From Leptolyngbyaceae cyanobacterium C42_A2020_001 (lineage in GTDB: Bacteria; Cyanobacteriota; Cyanobacteriia; Leptolyngbyales; Leptolyngbyaceae): DNA of 42,977 nt. The position numbers and the translations under genes are program-made. The notes beneath the pieces are model-generated. The model was not told the origin of the DNA and made no database searches. It saw only the letters and a list, made by a program, of their open reading frames with translations. This document shows positions 7,409 through 16,919 of the stretch, in pieces (positions within the stretch are counted from its first letter, which is position 1; every line of letters starts with the position of its first letter). The stretch is taken from NCBI GenBank assembly GCA_015272515.1, contig JACYLN010000124.1:1-42977 (forward strand), read 5' to 3'.

Positions 7409-8617
7409 ATGGATACGAAGGCATTTAAGCGATCGCTCAACAGTTCTGAGAATTACCACCGTAAGGGGTTTGGGCACGAGGATGAAGTCTCTGACTTGAT
7501 GCAGAACGAGTATCAAAGCAGCCTGATTCAGCAAATTCGCGACAACCATTACACCCTCACCCGTGGCGAGGTCACCATTCGGTTAGCTGAAGCGTTTGGA
7601 TTTTGTTGGGGGGTTGAACGTGCTGTTGCAATGGCGTATGAAACGCGCACCCACTTCCCCAACGAACGCATCTGGATTACCAACGAAATCATCCACAATC
7701 CCTCGGTGAACCAGCGACTGCGGGAAATGAATGTGCATTTCATCACGGTTGAAAATGGGATTAAAGATTTCTCCGTGGTAGAAAAGGGCGATGTGGTGAT
7801 TTTGCCCGCCTTTGGAGCCAGCGTTCAGGAGATGCAATATCTCAACGAAAACGGTTGCACCATTGTGGATACCACTTGTCCCTGGGTATCTAAAGTGTGG
7901 AACACAGTGGAGAAGCACAAAAAAGCTGATTACACCTCTATCATCCACGGTAAATACAATCACGAAGAAACTATCGCCACCAGTTCTTTTGCCGGAACCT
8001 ATCTGATCGTCTTGAATTTGCAGGAAGCTGAGTACGTTGCCAACTACATTCTGCATGGAGGAGATCGGGATCAGTTCATGGCAAAATTTAGCCGTGCCTG
8101 TTCTCAGGGCTTTGATCCCGATCTCGCTCTGGAACGCATTGGGATTGCCAACCAAACCACCATGCTGAAGGGTGAAACCGAGCAGATTGGCAAGTTACTA
8201 GAACACACCATGATGAAAAAGTATGGTCCTGATCAACTCAATCAGCACTTTCTCAGTTTCAATACCATCTGCGATGCCACCCAGGAGCGGCAAGATGCCA
8301 TGTTTGACCTGGTGAAAGAAAAATTAGACCTGATGGTGGTCATTGGCGGTTACAACTCATCCAACACGACCCACCTGCAAGAGATTGCGATCGAGCGCGG
8401 CATCCCCTCTTACCACATCGACAGCGCCACGCGAATTAAGCCCAGCAATCGTGTAGAACATAAGCCATTGCATCGCGACCTGGAAGTGACAGAGAACTGG
8501 TTACCCGCAGGTCCGTTGACCATCGGGGTGACATCGGGTGCATCCACTCCCGACAAGGTGGTGGAAGAGGTGTTAGAGAAAATTTTTGACATCAAAGCTG
8601 CCGTTCATCTGGTTTGA
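7409..8617 (+). CDS. ispH: 4-hydroxy-3-methylbut-2-enyl diphosphate reductase
   Basis: This is the last enzyme of the MEP isoprenoid pathway, a [4Fe-4S] reductase converting HMBPP to IPP and DMAPP for carotenoids, the phytyl chain of chlorophyll, and quinones. The 402-residue length with an N-terminal extension of about 55 residues is normal for the cyanobacterial/plastid form. The three cluster cysteines are visible: Cys66 in AFGFCWGVE, Cys157 in [10 protein letters not shown] and Cys288 in [17 protein letters not shown] and the Glu/Thr/Ser substrate loops ([15 protein letters not shown]) are intact. GAGGG lies about 10 bases before the ATG. It is divergent from the RRM gene and a strong palindromic hairpin follows the stop. 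Confidence 0.96.
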   Translation: MDTKAFKRSLNSSENYHRKGFGHEDEVSDLMQNEYQSSLIQQIRDNHYTLTRGEVTIRLAEAFGFCWGVERAVAMAYETRTHFPNERIWITNEIIHNPSVNQRLREMNVHFITVENGIKDFSVVEKGDVVILPAFGASVQEMQYLNENGCTIVDTTCPWVSKVWNTVEKHKKADYTSIIHGKYNHEETIATSSFAGTYLIVLNLQEAEYVANYILHGGDRDQFMAKFSRACSQGFDPDLALERIGIANQTTMLKGETEQIGKLLEHTMMKKYGPDQLNQHFLSFNTICDATQERQDAMFDLVKEKLDLMVVIGGYNSSNTTHLQEIAIERGIPSYHIDSATRIKPSNRVEHKPLHRDLEVTENWLPAGPLTIGVTSGASTPDKVVEEVLEKIFDIKAAVHLV

Positions 8618-8630
8618 AGATCTCTGCTTG

Positions 8631-8647
8631 TGATGCTACTAGCATCA
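8631..8647 (+). terminator. Hairpin between ispH and the SLH gene
   Basis: TGATGCTA and TAGCATCA are a perfect 8-bp inverted repeat around a single C, 14 bases after the ispH stop and downstream of the convergent SLH gene. It can act for both strands; there is no T run of note. Confidence 0.55.
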
Positions 8648-8757
8648 TGGTATAAAAGAAGTCTGATATTTCAGTAATTCTTCGGTGTCCACCGTTTGCA
8701 TGAGAGTTAACCAGATTCGCCCAATGCGCTTCCTCTATCATTAGGGTTACATCCAGT

Positions 8758-10866
8758 TTAGGGAACAGAAACAATGTAAGGAGAGTTAATCGCCGTCGAT
8801 CGCCCCGCTCTCACCAATGCTTGATATACGATCGCTGCCACTTCTGAACGGGTGGCATCTCGGTTGGGAGTGAGTTGGCGCAGGTTAGGAAAGTTGACCA
8901 CCAACTTTTGCCGAGTCGCAACAGATACTTGCTCTTGTGCGTATTGAGGAATCGTGGCGCGATCGTCGTAGGCGTTTAAGGCGTTGAGATCGGCTCCGGT
9001 CAGCCCCAGCCCACTCACTAACGACGTAAGCACTTGCAGTTTGAGAATATTCTCACCTGGTTTAAAACTGCCATCCGGGAAACCGGAAATAAACCCTGCC
9101 TGATAAGCGCGATCGATAAAAGGTTTTGCCCAAAAGTTTGCAGGCACATCCGAAAACGTAACAGCGGCTCGTTTGGGAGGTGGATTAAACGCATTCACAA
9201 GCAGCGAGGCATACTGAGCGCGGTTGATGGGGATATCGGGTCTAAAACTACCATCTTCAAAGCCGCCGATGAAGTTTTGGCGTGCCAACCCGGTGATGAA
9301 ATCGACTGCCCAGTGCCCTTGAATATCGGTAAAGATGGGCGCAGAGGCATCGGCGTTGACAATGAAGGGAGAGGCGATCGCAGGAGCCTGATTCAACGCC
9401 ACAAGGGACTGATACACCAGCGCCACTAGTTCGGCACGGGTGATATCTTGCATCGGTTCAAGCTGACGCACATTGGGATGGTTCACCACAATTCGCCGTT
9501 GAGTGGCAGTCGCCACTTTTTCCGTGGCATAGCTGGGAATTTGGGCGCGATCGAAATAATAAGTCAGCACATCCATCACTCCGCCCGTCAACCCAATGCC
9601 ACCAATTAAAGACACGATCGCCTGCACCCGCGTCAAATTTTGGTTGGGGCGAAACGAGTTGTCTGGAAACCCCGAAATAAAGCCCATCTGGTTTGCTTCC
9701 TGAATAAACGGAAACGCCCAGAAAGTTTGCGGGACATCGACAAAATTGATCACGGGTTGCTTACGCGGCAATTCAAACGCGCGCGAAATGACGGCAGCGT
9801 ATTGAGCACGCGTAATCGGATCTTCCGGCTTGAACGTGCCATCGGGAAACCCGCTAATGTAGCCCTTTGCCACTAGCCCTTTGATAAACCCTTCTGCCCA
9901 GTGTCCTTGAATGTCAGTCAGTTCGCCAGGGTTGGGGTTGGGAATGGGAGAAGGATCGGGAATGGGAGAGGGATCGGGAATATCGTTAGCGAGAAATTCA
10001 ATTGGACCTTTGACTCGCGTAGGATTCACTTGATTTCCTGCGGATATCAATTTGTTTGAGGTGGCGTTGTTGATGTCTAGCTCTTTGTTGTCCCGAAAAA
10101 TGTTGCGTCCAGGGTCTTGTCCGTTGCCTAAGTCGGCTGAAGCGCGATCAACGAGAGTTAATCCTTCGCTGTTGTTTCGCTCAATCACATTGGCACGCAT
10201 GACTGGGCGAGATTCCTGCCCACACACCATGCCATTACGATTTTCGATCAGGCGATTTTCTGCCAAAAATGGAGCGGCTTGGTCACTTGTGACGATACCA
10301 AAACCTGTATTTTGGCAAAGGTTTCGCCGCCATTCACCTTTGGCAGTGCGGGCAATGCTAAAACCATTGGCATCATTTCTAACCGATACATTGTCGTACA
10401 CAGCAGGACTGGCGCTACCGGTGGCAAAAATCCCTTCCCGTTTGCAATTGGTAAAGGTGCAATTCACAATCACCGGGTTGGTGGATTCTAGCCAAACCCC
10501 CGTACCGCGCGTATCAGGATTGGTGACGGTGACTCCCCGCAGTTGGGCATTAGTTTCTAGCAAAAAGGTGACGTTTTGCCCAGCAAAAGTGCGACTGATG
10601 AAGCGACCACTGCCAGAAATCAAAATGCCGCTGCCTTTGGTGGCTTCGTTGCCAATCACGGTGACTCCTCCCGGTACTATCAGCGGAAAGGCTTCCCCGG
10701 TTGCCGTGCTGTAGGTTCCAGCAGCAAGCTGGATGCGATCGCCCGACTTTATCTGCCGCAAGGCTCGACTGATAGTTTTGAACGGAGCAGCCTGAGAACC
10801 CGCCGCATTATCGTTGCCTGTTGCCGGATTGACAAATAAGGTCGCTGGAGAGGTGGATTGAACCAT
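8758..10866 (-). CDS. DUF1565 beta-helix protein with six SLH motifs
   Basis: From the ATG at 10866 the protein has 702 residues. Residues about 10-290 are a DUF1565-type right-handed beta-helix starting FVNPATGNDNAAGSQ and APFKTISRALRQIKSGD. Residues 297-315 are a PIPDPS-repeat linker. Two blocks of SLH motifs follow (about 316-500 and 510-702), each beginning TDIQGHWA and containing GFPDGTFKP/GFEDGSFRP and ITRAQYA elements. SLH motifs attach proteins to cell-wall polysaccharide, so a surface or periplasmic location is expected. Neither this start nor the longer one at 10986 gives a convincing signal peptide. The longer start overlaps the divergent gene at 10967. Confidence 0.85.
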   Translation of the reverse strand: MVQSTSPATLFVNPATGNDNAAGSQAAPFKTISRALRQIKSGDRIQLAAGTYSTATGEAFPLIVPGGVTVIGNEATKGSGILISGSGRFISRTFAGQNVTFLLETNAQLRGVTVTNPDTRGTGVWLESTNPVIVNCTFTNCKREGIFATGSASPAVYDNVSVRNDANGFSIARTAKGEWRRNLCQNTGFGIVTSDQAAPFLAENRLIENRNGMVCGQESRPVMRANVIERNNSEGLTLVDRASADLGNGQDPGRNIFRDNKELDINNATSNKLISAGNQVNPTRVKGPIEFLANDIPDPSPIPDPSPIPNPNPGELTDIQGHWAEGFIKGLVAKGYISGFPDGTFKPEDPITRAQYAAVISRAFELPRKQPVINFVDVPQTFWAFPFIQEANQMGFISGFPDNSFRPNQNLTRVQAIVSLIGGIGLTGGVMDVLTYYFDRAQIPSYATEKVATATQRRIVVNHPNVRQLEPMQDITRAELVALVYQSLVALNQAPAIASPFIVNADASAPIFTDIQGHWAVDFITGLARQNFIGGFEDGSFRPDIPINRAQYASLLVNAFNPPPKRAAVTFSDVPANFWAKPFIDRAYQAGFISGFPDGSFKPGENILKLQVLTSLVSGLGLTGADLNALNAYDDRATIPQYAQEQVSVATRQKLVVNFPNLRQLTPNRDATRSEVAAIVYQALVRAGRSTAINSPYIVSVP
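9940..9975 (-). repeat. Two 18-bp tandem units encoding the PIPDPS linker
   Basis: GGGAATGGGAGA(A/G)GGATC occurs twice head to tail (9940-9957 and 9958-9975) with one mismatch, in phase with the reading frame. It encodes the hinge between the beta-helix and the SLH blocks. Confidence 0.85.
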
Positions 10867-10966
10867 GATTGTCTTCGATGCCAAAATTAGAAATCGTGCT
10901 GCTAATGTTCTAATCTCCTTTACGGGGAATAGGATGGGGGGTAAGGGATATTTGTAACCTTTTGTG

Positions 10967-11308
10967 ATGGTAACGTTTGTAGTCATTCATAATTTATTGG
11001 TTGGGTTTGCGTGTCTGATGATTGCCGGCCAGATCTGGAAGTTTCGGAACAAGTTGGCAACCATTTCCGACCAGATTTTGGCAATTGAGCGTGCTGTTGA
11101 CCGCATCCTTTATCCAGCGCCAGCCGCCATTCGCAAAGCGCAGATGGGGACGAGCCGATTGCGCGATCGCTACGAACAACTGGGGATACAGTACGCGCGG
11201 GTGCAGCAAATAATATCAATTCTTAGTGTGGGGCAGTTGTTTTGGCGCTATCGTCGGTTACTAAACCCCAAATCTTCGACCGGGCAAACCACGCCCCGCA
11301 AGAGATAA
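10967..11308 (+). CDS. Small one-TM membrane protein of unknown function
   Basis: This 113-residue protein has a single N-terminal TM helix (about residues 3-22, VVIHNLLVGFACLMIAGQIW). A predicted helical cytoplasmic part rich in Arg, Gln and Ala follows (ISDQILAIERAVDRI, then RLRDRYEQLGIQYARVQQI), ending in a basic tail. A GTG at 10964 precedes the ATG by one codon. I recognise no named domain. It leads a three-gene series with the YtxH and DUF948 genes, all short proteins with an N-terminal membrane segment and a long amphipathic helix, which suggests a shared membrane-associated role. Confidence 0.7.
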   Translation: MVTFVVIHNLLVGFACLMIAGQIWKFRNKLATISDQILAIERAVDRILYPAPAAIRKAQMGTSRLRDRYEQLGIQYARVQQIISILSVGQLFWRYRRLLNPKSSTGQTTPRKR

Positions 11309-11386
11309 ACCTGAGAATGGGTGGCTGTAGAAACCGTTCTCTGGATCAAATGCGCGATAAATTAGAAGGTGATTGCCAGTTGGCTT

Positions 11387-11391
11387 GGAGG
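11387..11391 (+). promoter_or_regulatory. Shine-Dalgarno GGAGG fixing the YtxH start
   Basis: GGAGG lies 4 bases before ATG 11396, which rules out the in-frame ATG at 11369. Confidence 0.7.
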
Positions 11392-11395
11392 AATC

Positions 11396-11749
11396 ATGTC
11401 GAACAATCGTGGTGGGGCATTTGTGGGGGGGTTAGTGTTAGGAGCCGCTTTTGGGGCGATCGCTGGGGTGTTGTTAGCTCCCCGTGCCGGACGAGAAACC
11501 CGTCAGATTTTGAAAAAATCAGCCGATGCCCTCCCAGAATTGGCAGAAGATTTATCAACGAGTGTGCAAATTCAAGCCGATCGCCTCTCAGAAACGGCGG
11601 TTCGCAATTGGGATAGTACCCTGACCCGTTTGAAAGAAGCGGTATCTGCCGGGTTAGAAGCAACCCAACGGGAACACCAGGTTTTGGAAGGTGCGGAAGC
11701 AAACCTCGCACCCCAAGCCAACTCAACCAATCGTGCGCCTCGGCTGTAG
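11396..11749 (+). CDS. YtxH domain-containing protein
   Basis: This 117-residue protein has an N-terminal glycine-rich membrane segment, GGAFVGGLVLGAAFGAIAGV (about 5-24), ending in the hallmark LLAPRAGRETR of YtxH proteins, then a long amphipathic helix. YtxH proteins are linked to general stress in firmicutes; in cyanobacteria the function is unknown. The start at 11396 has GGAGG just upstream. DUF948 follows 11 bp after the stop. YtxH and DUF948 proteins occur together in many bacteria and are probably one transcription unit here with the gene at 10967. Confidence 0.82.
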   Translation: MSNNRGGAFVGGLVLGAAFGAIAGVLLAPRAGRETRQILKKSADALPELAEDLSTSVQIQADRLSETAVRNWDSTLTRLKEAVSAGLEATQREHQVLEGAEANLAPQANSTNRAPRL

Positions 11750-11760
11750 GGGTTGTTTTT

Positions 11761-12399
11761 GTGACGAATCCTCTCTTCTGGTTAGTTCTATCCCTTTTGT
11801 TCGTCACCCTGAGTTTGGCGATTATGCTGCTGGTGATGATCCCAACGTTGCGAGAATTGGCGCGGGCGGCTCGGAGTGCCGAGAAGCTGTTTGAAACGTT
11901 GCGCCGAGAATTTCCACCAACCTTAGAAGCAATTCGCCTGACGGGAATGGAAATTACCGACCTGACCGACGACATCAGCGATGGCGTGCAAAGTGCCGGA
12001 CAGGTGGTGAAGCAAGTCGATCAAACCCTAACTGGAGCACGTAAGCAGGTTCGCAGGGTACAACTCAGCACTCGCAGCTTGTTTACAGGGGTGAAGACAG
12101 CCTGGAAAACCTTTACCCGTCCTCAACCCGCCCAACGCCGAGTCGATCGCCTGCCTGCCGCCAGAACAACTGAGCCGCTAGACGTGGGGCGCGATCGCGC
12201 CGAGACGCGCCGTGTTGTTTCTGAAGAAGTCACCATTTCCCCATCTACTGACCTGCCAACTCCAGTTCATCCCCCAGATCCCCATGGCACCCGGTTCATT
12301 TCAAAATCGGGAGAGGTGATGGAAGACGTGCAGTTTTTCGAGTCTGAGGCAGACCCAAACCGGGTAGAGGAATGGGAGAGTCAGGGGCGAGAATTGTAA
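11761..12399 (+). CDS. DUF948 domain membrane protein
   Basis: This 212-residue protein starts at GTG with an N-terminal TM helix (residues about 4-28). A helical DUF948 region follows, running through RELARAARSAEKLFETLRRE, TGMEITDLTDDISDGV and the QVVKQVDQTLTGARKQVRRV coiled-coil part. A polar disordered C-terminal tail begins at about residue 130. The role is unknown; the arrangement resembles membrane-tethered, methyl-accepting-like coiled coils without a signalling domain. It directly follows the YtxH gene and is convergent with putA, leaving only 4 bp between the two stop codons and no room for a separate terminator. Confidence 0.82.
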   Translation: MTNPLFWLVLSLLFVTLSLAIMLLVMIPTLRELARAARSAEKLFETLRREFPPTLEAIRLTGMEITDLTDDISDGVQSAGQVVKQVDQTLTGARKQVRRVQLSTRSLFTGVKTAWKTFTRPQPAQRRVDRLPAARTTEPLDVGRDRAETRRVVSEEVTISPSTDLPTPVHPPDPHGTRFISKSGEVMEDVQFFESEADPNRVEEWESQGREL

Positions 12400-12403
12400 T
12401 TGA

Positions 12404-15400
12404 TTAATCGGCTCCCTCAATCGGGGCAAAGCCTTGTCGCTGAATGTTTTCAGTCACCACGCGTGGTTCTAAAAATTGCAGCAGGTAATCGGGTCCACCT
12501 GCTTTAGAGCCAACGCCAGAGAGCTTAAACCCACCAAAGGGTTGACGAGCGACGATCGCGCCCGTGATGCCGCGATTGATATACAGGTTGCCCACCTCAA
12601 AGTCTTGCTGTGCCTGGTCAATGTGGGAGGGAGTACGGGAATACAACCCCCCTGTTAAGGCGTAGTTGGTACCATTGGCAATGTCTAGCGCTTCTGTAAA
12701 TGTCTTGGCCCGCATTACGGCTAAGACGGGACCAAAAATTTCCTCCTGAGCGATCGTCGCATTGGCAGCCACATCCCGAAAGATGGTAGGACCAACGAAG
12801 TAACCACCCTCTGGGGCAGGCAGTTCCAACGCCAGTTCACACTCCAATTTGCCTTTCTCGATGTACTCTTTGATGCGAGTTTGGGCATTGCTGTCAATCA
12901 CTGGACCGACTTTTGTACTGGGATGTTCGGCGATGCCCAGGTTGAGCGATCGCGTCGCTTCCACCAAGCGTGCCAAAAACATATCGTAAATTGGCTCTAG
13001 CACCACCACCCGCGAACAGGCAGAACACTTTTGCCCACCATAGCCAAAAGCAGACTGCACCACACCTTGAACTGCCTGATCCAGATCGGCGCTTTCATCC
13101 ACAATGATGGCATTCTTGCCGCCCATCTCCGCAATCACCCGCTTCAGGTGCTTTTGCCCCGGTTGCAGTTCTGCCGCCTCCCGGTAAATCCGGCAACCCA
13201 CTTCTTGCGACCCGGTGAAGGTGATCATGTGAACATCGGGATGCTTGACCATGTGCGCCCCCACGGTTGAGCCTTTACCAGGCACAAATTGGAACACGCC
13301 CTTTGGAATGCCTGCTTCCACCAAAATCTCGGCAATTTTTGCCCCAATTACGGACGACACTTCAGCGGGTTTCAACAACGTGCAGTTTCCAGCAACCAGC
13401 GATGCCACCGTCATTCCCACCGGAATCGCCAGCGGGAAGTTCCAGGGTGAGATGACCAGCGAGACACCCCGCGGCTGATAGTGATAGCGGTTGGTTTCAC
13501 CGGGGTAGTCGTAGGCAACGCCGCTGTCTAACCGTTCCATTTCATCGGCGTAGTAGCGGCAAAAGTCGATCGCTTCCGAAACTTCCGGATCGGCTTCTTT
13601 GACGATTTTGCCCGTTTCCAGTACCATCCAGGCAATCAGTTCTTGCCGCCGCTGTTCCATCAACTCTGCCGCCCGTCGCAAAATTTCTGCTCGTTCCTTT
13701 GCCGGGGTTTTCTTCCAGGCTGGGAAGGCTGCTTTTGCCGCTGCAATCGCGGACTCTGCCTGCTCCACGCTGAGCAGCCCAATTTCCCCCACCACTTCAT
13801 TAAAGTTGGATGGGTTCAACGATTTCACAGTCGTTTGGGTATTAACGTATTCACCATTAATTAATGGTCGATACAGCTTGCCCAACTGTTGGCGCACCTG
13901 TTGCAACGCCTGTTTCACTTCCTGACGATGCTCGGCGATCGCGTAGTCGGTATCGGGGGCGTTGGGGAAGGGGGCTGGGTGAGTGAGTGGGTGGGTAGAT
14001 GGGTGGGAGGGTGGAAGAGTTGGAGAGTTTTGAATTTTGAATTTTGAATTCTGAATGTCTTCCTCGCCTTCTAATTCCTTGTTCACTGGAATTGCCAGCA
14101 ACTCTTCAATCGGGCGTTCTTCCAGGTTTTGTCGTAGGAAGGAACTGTTAGCGGTGTTTTCCAGCAAGCGCCGAATCAGGTAGGACATGCCAGGAATCAA
14201 TTCGCCATAAGGGCAATACACCCGAACGCGGTAGCCTTTATCGGCGATCGCTTTGCCCAACTTATCTGCCATACCGTACAACACCTGACACTCAAAACGA
14301 CGGCGGGGAATTTGCAGGGTTTCGGCAATGGCGATCGCGAGAGCTTGAGAACGGACGTTGTGGCTACCAATCGCAGCATAAAGGTGCTCGTGATTTTCCA
14401 GCAGCAGGCGAGTCATTGCTTCAAAGTTGGCATCGGTGGATTCTTTTTCGTTGAAAACAGGTTGTGCCCAATCTTTTTGCACCGATTTGATTGTTTCCTG
14501 ATCCCAATATGCCCCTTTGACTAAACGGACAGTTACCGGGTTGCCGCGTTCTTTTGCCCACTCGATCAAATCTTTCAGATCATGCAAACTGTCGCGCAGG
14601 TAAGCCTGCAAAGTGACACCCAGATCGGTGCGATCGCGAAACTCGTCTTCCAGCAAAAGCTGTTTCAAAATTGCCAGCGTAATGTTCTTGTACTGGTACT
14701 GCTCCATGTCGAAGTGAACCGCCGCGCCCAGTTCTTTTGCTCGTCGTAGCAATAGCCGAATGCGATCGCTCACCTTCTCCTGACTGCCCTTTTCATCCAG
14801 CGGATCAAATTGAGAGTAAAACGCCGTCAGCTTGACGGATACCTGCACTCGCGGCAGATCCACACCATCAGCGCGATCAATTTGCTCAATTGTTGACCAA
14901 CGCTTGGCGGCATCGGTCAGTTGAGTCATCAATTCCAGGTAGCGATCGAGGTAGGATTGCGCTTCAGTTTCTGTAATCACCGCTTCACCCAGCAAATCGA
15001 CCGTGAATGCCATCCGGTCTTTTCGCAGCCGTTCGATGGTTTTAATCACCTGCTGAATGTTTTCGCCTGCGATGTATTTTTGTGCCAGGGTTTCAACCGC
15101 AGTCGAAACCGTTGTTGCGGCAATTTGCCCCGGCATGGAATCGGGGTTGGCAAAGTTCAGCAGTCCCTTGAGCGCACCCGGAAGCTCCACATCTTCCTGC
15201 CCCAGGTATTCCTGCAAGTGGCGGGCAATTTCGGGCTTACTCCGAAGCGCAGGTAAACAGTCAATAAAGCGGAACATCTGCACCCGCAAGCCAGGATTGC
15301 CCATTGTCCAGTTCAGCAGTTTGTCATCCCAACGCATCTGGTCGCGCATTTGGGCAAACAGCGATCGCCCCTCCCGCGTTGCCGAAATCAGTTGACGAGC

Positions 15401-15448
15401 AATTTCCTGAGTTTTGGTTTCGTAGGGATTGACAGCTTGAGTGTTCAC
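12404..15448 (-). CDS. putA: Bifunctional proline dehydrogenase / delta-1-pyrroline-5-carboxylate dehydrogenase
   Basis: This enzyme oxidises proline to glutamate in two steps. Residues about 60-440 are the FAD-dependent proline dehydrogenase barrel (RVQVSVKLTAFYSQFDP, VRLVKGAYWDQE, RRFECQVLYGM). Residues about 510-1010 are the NAD-dependent P5C dehydrogenase (ISPWNFPLAI, FTGSQEVG, IAEMGGKNAI with the general-base Glu, and GQKCSACSRV with the catalytic Cys). There is no N-terminal DNA-binding domain, so it is not the regulator type. The frame is open from 15517, but GTG 15448 with TTGGAG upstream gives the family-like N-terminus. The linker (about 463-500) carries an inserted low-complexity stretch that keeps the frame. 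Confidence 0.93.
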   Translation of the reverse strand: MNTQAVNPYETKTQEIARQLISATREGRSLFAQMRDQMRWDDKLLNWTMGNPGLRVQMFRFIDCLPALRSKPEIARHLQEYLGQEDVELPGALKGLLNFANPDSMPGQIAATTVSTAVETLAQKYIAGENIQQVIKTIERLRKDRMAFTVDLLGEAVITETEAQSYLDRYLELMTQLTDAAKRWSTIEQIDRADGVDLPRVQVSVKLTAFYSQFDPLDEKGSQEKVSDRIRLLLRRAKELGAAVHFDMEQYQYKNITLAILKQLLLEDEFRDRTDLGVTLQAYLRDSLHDLKDLIEWAKERGNPVTVRLVKGAYWDQETIKSVQKDWAQPVFNEKESTDANFEAMTRLLLENHEHLYAAIGSHNVRSQALAIAIAETLQIPRRRFECQVLYGMADKLGKAIADKGYRVRVYCPYGELIPGMSYLIRRLLENTANSSFLRQNLEERPIEELLAIPVNKELEGEEDIQNSKFKIQNSPTLPPSHPSTHPLTHPAPFPNAPDTDYAIAEHRQEVKQALQQVRQQLGKLYRPLINGEYVNTQTTVKSLNPSNFNEVVGEIGLLSVEQAESAIAAAKAAFPAWKKTPAKERAEILRRAAELMEQRRQELIAWMVLETGKIVKEADPEVSEAIDFCRYYADEMERLDSGVAYDYPGETNRYHYQPRGVSLVISPWNFPLAIPVGMTVASLVAGNCTLLKPAEVSSVIGAKIAEILVEAGIPKGVFQFVPGKGSTVGAHMVKHPDVHMITFTGSQEVGCRIYREAAELQPGQKHLKRVIAEMGGKNAIIVDESADLDQAVQGVVQSAFGYGGQKCSACSRVVVLEPIYDMFLARLVEATRSLNLGIAEHPSTKVGPVIDSNAQTRIKEYIEKGKLECELALELPAPEGGYFVGPTIFRDVAANATIAQEEIFGPVLAVMRAKTFTEALDIANGTNYALTGGLYSRTPSHIDQAQQDFEVGNLYINRGITGAIVARQPFGGFKLSGVGSKAGGPDYLLQFLEPRVVTENIQRQGFAPIEGAD
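13950..14057. repeat. Low-complexity dispersed repeat inside the putA linker
   Basis: A stretch of GTGGGTGG/GAGTGAG-type units is followed by iterated GAATTTTGAATTTT units. Such sequences are usually intergenic in cyanobacteria. Here they encode an extra Pro/Ser/His/Thr-rich and NSKFKIQNS linker between the two enzyme domains. Confidence 0.75.
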
Positions 15449-15602
15449 AGTAAATAAAGCTCCAAGAAGCGCGTGTAGCGAAGCGAATCCAACACATTGA
15501 ATCGTGCCCCAACTCAATCTTTAATCAGGGCTGCTTATCAATTGTACTCCTCAAGCTTGCTCCACTACTTTCAGGGCGATCGCTCCTATTCCTTTCTTAG
15601 CG

Positions 15603-16919
15603 CTAAAATCTCACCTGCACAGTGGCAGCGCGTCCCCCTCGGTCAATGGTGAATGCGGCGGCAGCGGGAGCCTGGTTCATGAATAGTTGCAGATCATCGA
15701 AACTGCGAAGTTGGCTGCCGTTGACTCCGACTAAGCGATCGCCCACCTGCAACCCACTGTTCGCTGCCGCAGACCCCATCTCTACCTGTTGAATCATCAT
15801 TGTGCGAGTATCCACAACAACCCCCAAGCGCGCGCCCGATGGAGCAGGAGCCTGGGCAATATTGGGATACATTTCAGAGTTGCCAGCCCCGAACTGGTCA
15901 GGATAGCGGGCTTCAGGAATTGTCTGCGATTCGTAGGGCGAAGCATAACTGGGTGCTCCGTAGCTTGGTGGTTCGTAAACTGGAACAGTTGGGGGGGCTT
16001 GCCAGCGAGACGAAGTATTGGGTTGAGGAATCACGACTACACCGCCAGAGCCTCTAGCAATCCGAGTATCGGCAGGCGGAGTGTAAATTGGCGCAGTGGA
16101 ATCTCCTCTCCAATTGGAGTTTGGCTGGGGCATCACAGCTCCGCCTGAAACACCTGCTCCATAATTGGGAGACTCATACATGGGAGGTTGCTGGCGGTTG
16201 GCAATGCGATTAGAAGGAGCAACTTGCGAAGGAGCCGCAGCGACCGTACTACCTGGACGGATGCGTTCAACAAATTGCTGTGCGATCGCCGCACTGGTGG
16301 CAATGCTAATGCCTGTGTTTGCTCCCCGTGCCGACTCCAAAATCGCCTTATTCACACCAATCATCTGTCCCTGACTGTTGAGCAGCGGTCCACCCGAATT
16401 TCCTGGACGCAGCACCACACTTGCCTGCAAATCACCATTCCCCCGCGTACTATTAAATGAACCTACCGTCATCACCCCGGGACGACCATAAGGACTGCCG
16501 ATCGCAATCACGGGTTGCCCTGGTTGAATTCCACTTCCATTAGCAAACTGAACTGTAGGCAATTGTTCAGAGGTGTTGAGCTGGATCAGTGCCAAATCAT
16601 AACGGCTATCAGTCCCAATCACCTGCCCCGGAATTCGCCTGCCATCTGCGGTTCTCACGAACACCTGTGATGAACCACGCACCACATGATTATTGGTAAT
16701 CACCAGGTTATCTCGACCATTAGAGCTAACAATGCTGCCAGAGCCAATTTCTCTTCCAGCAAATACAGTGACCACCGCTGGGTTAACTTGCTGGTAAACC
16801 TGATTGGCAGAACTTGTTCGCGATTCGTATGCAATTTTTACAGGAGCACTGCTGACCATTTGAATCGGATTGATTAGCAGCGCGGAAGCAGCAAATAAAA
16901 GAAAGTACTGTAGTTTCAT
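15603..16919 (-). CDS. HhoA/DegP-like serine protease with C-terminal PDZ domain
   Basis: This 438-residue exported protease has a signal peptide at residues 1-25 from the ATG at 16919 (an in-frame ATG at 16940 is less likely). A trypsin-like domain follows to about residue 225. The catalytic triad is His in ITNNHVV, Asp in SRYDLALIQL and Ser in RPGNSGGPLL. Oddly, about 120 residues of Pro/Gln/Ser-rich sequence with repeated YxPP and PQPN motifs separate the protease from the PDZ domain (about 350-438, ending RAATVQVRF). Cyanobacterial HhoA, HhoB and HtrA act in protein quality control outside the cytoplasmic membrane and usually have short linkers. Assignment to one of the three is not possible. 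Confidence 0.88.
   Translation of the reverse strand: MKLQYFLLFAASALLINPIQMVSSAPVKIAYESRTSSANQVYQQVNPAVVTVFAGREIGSGSIVSSNGRDNLVITNNHVVRGSSQVFVRTADGRRIPGQVIGTDSRYDLALIQLNTSEQLPTVQFANGSGIQPGQPVIAIGSPYGRPGVMTVGSFNSTRGNGDLQASVVLRPGNSGGPLLNSQGQMIGVNKAILESARGANTGISIATSAAIAQQFVERIRPGSTVAAAPSQVAPSNRIANRQQPPMYESPNYGAGVSGGAVMPQPNSNWRGDSTAPIYTPPADTRIARGSGGVVVIPQPNTSSRWQAPPTVPVYEPPSYGAPSYASPYESQTIPEARYPDQFGAGNSEMYPNIAQAPAPSGARLGVVVDTRTMMIQQVEMGSAAANSGLQVGDRLVGVNGSQLRSFDDLQLFMNQAPAAAAFTIDRGGRAATVQVRF

Noticed and set aside
7171..7440. 89-codon minus-strand frame between the RRM gene and ispH
   Set aside because: Its sequence is not protein-like and it overlaps the ispH start and both promoters.
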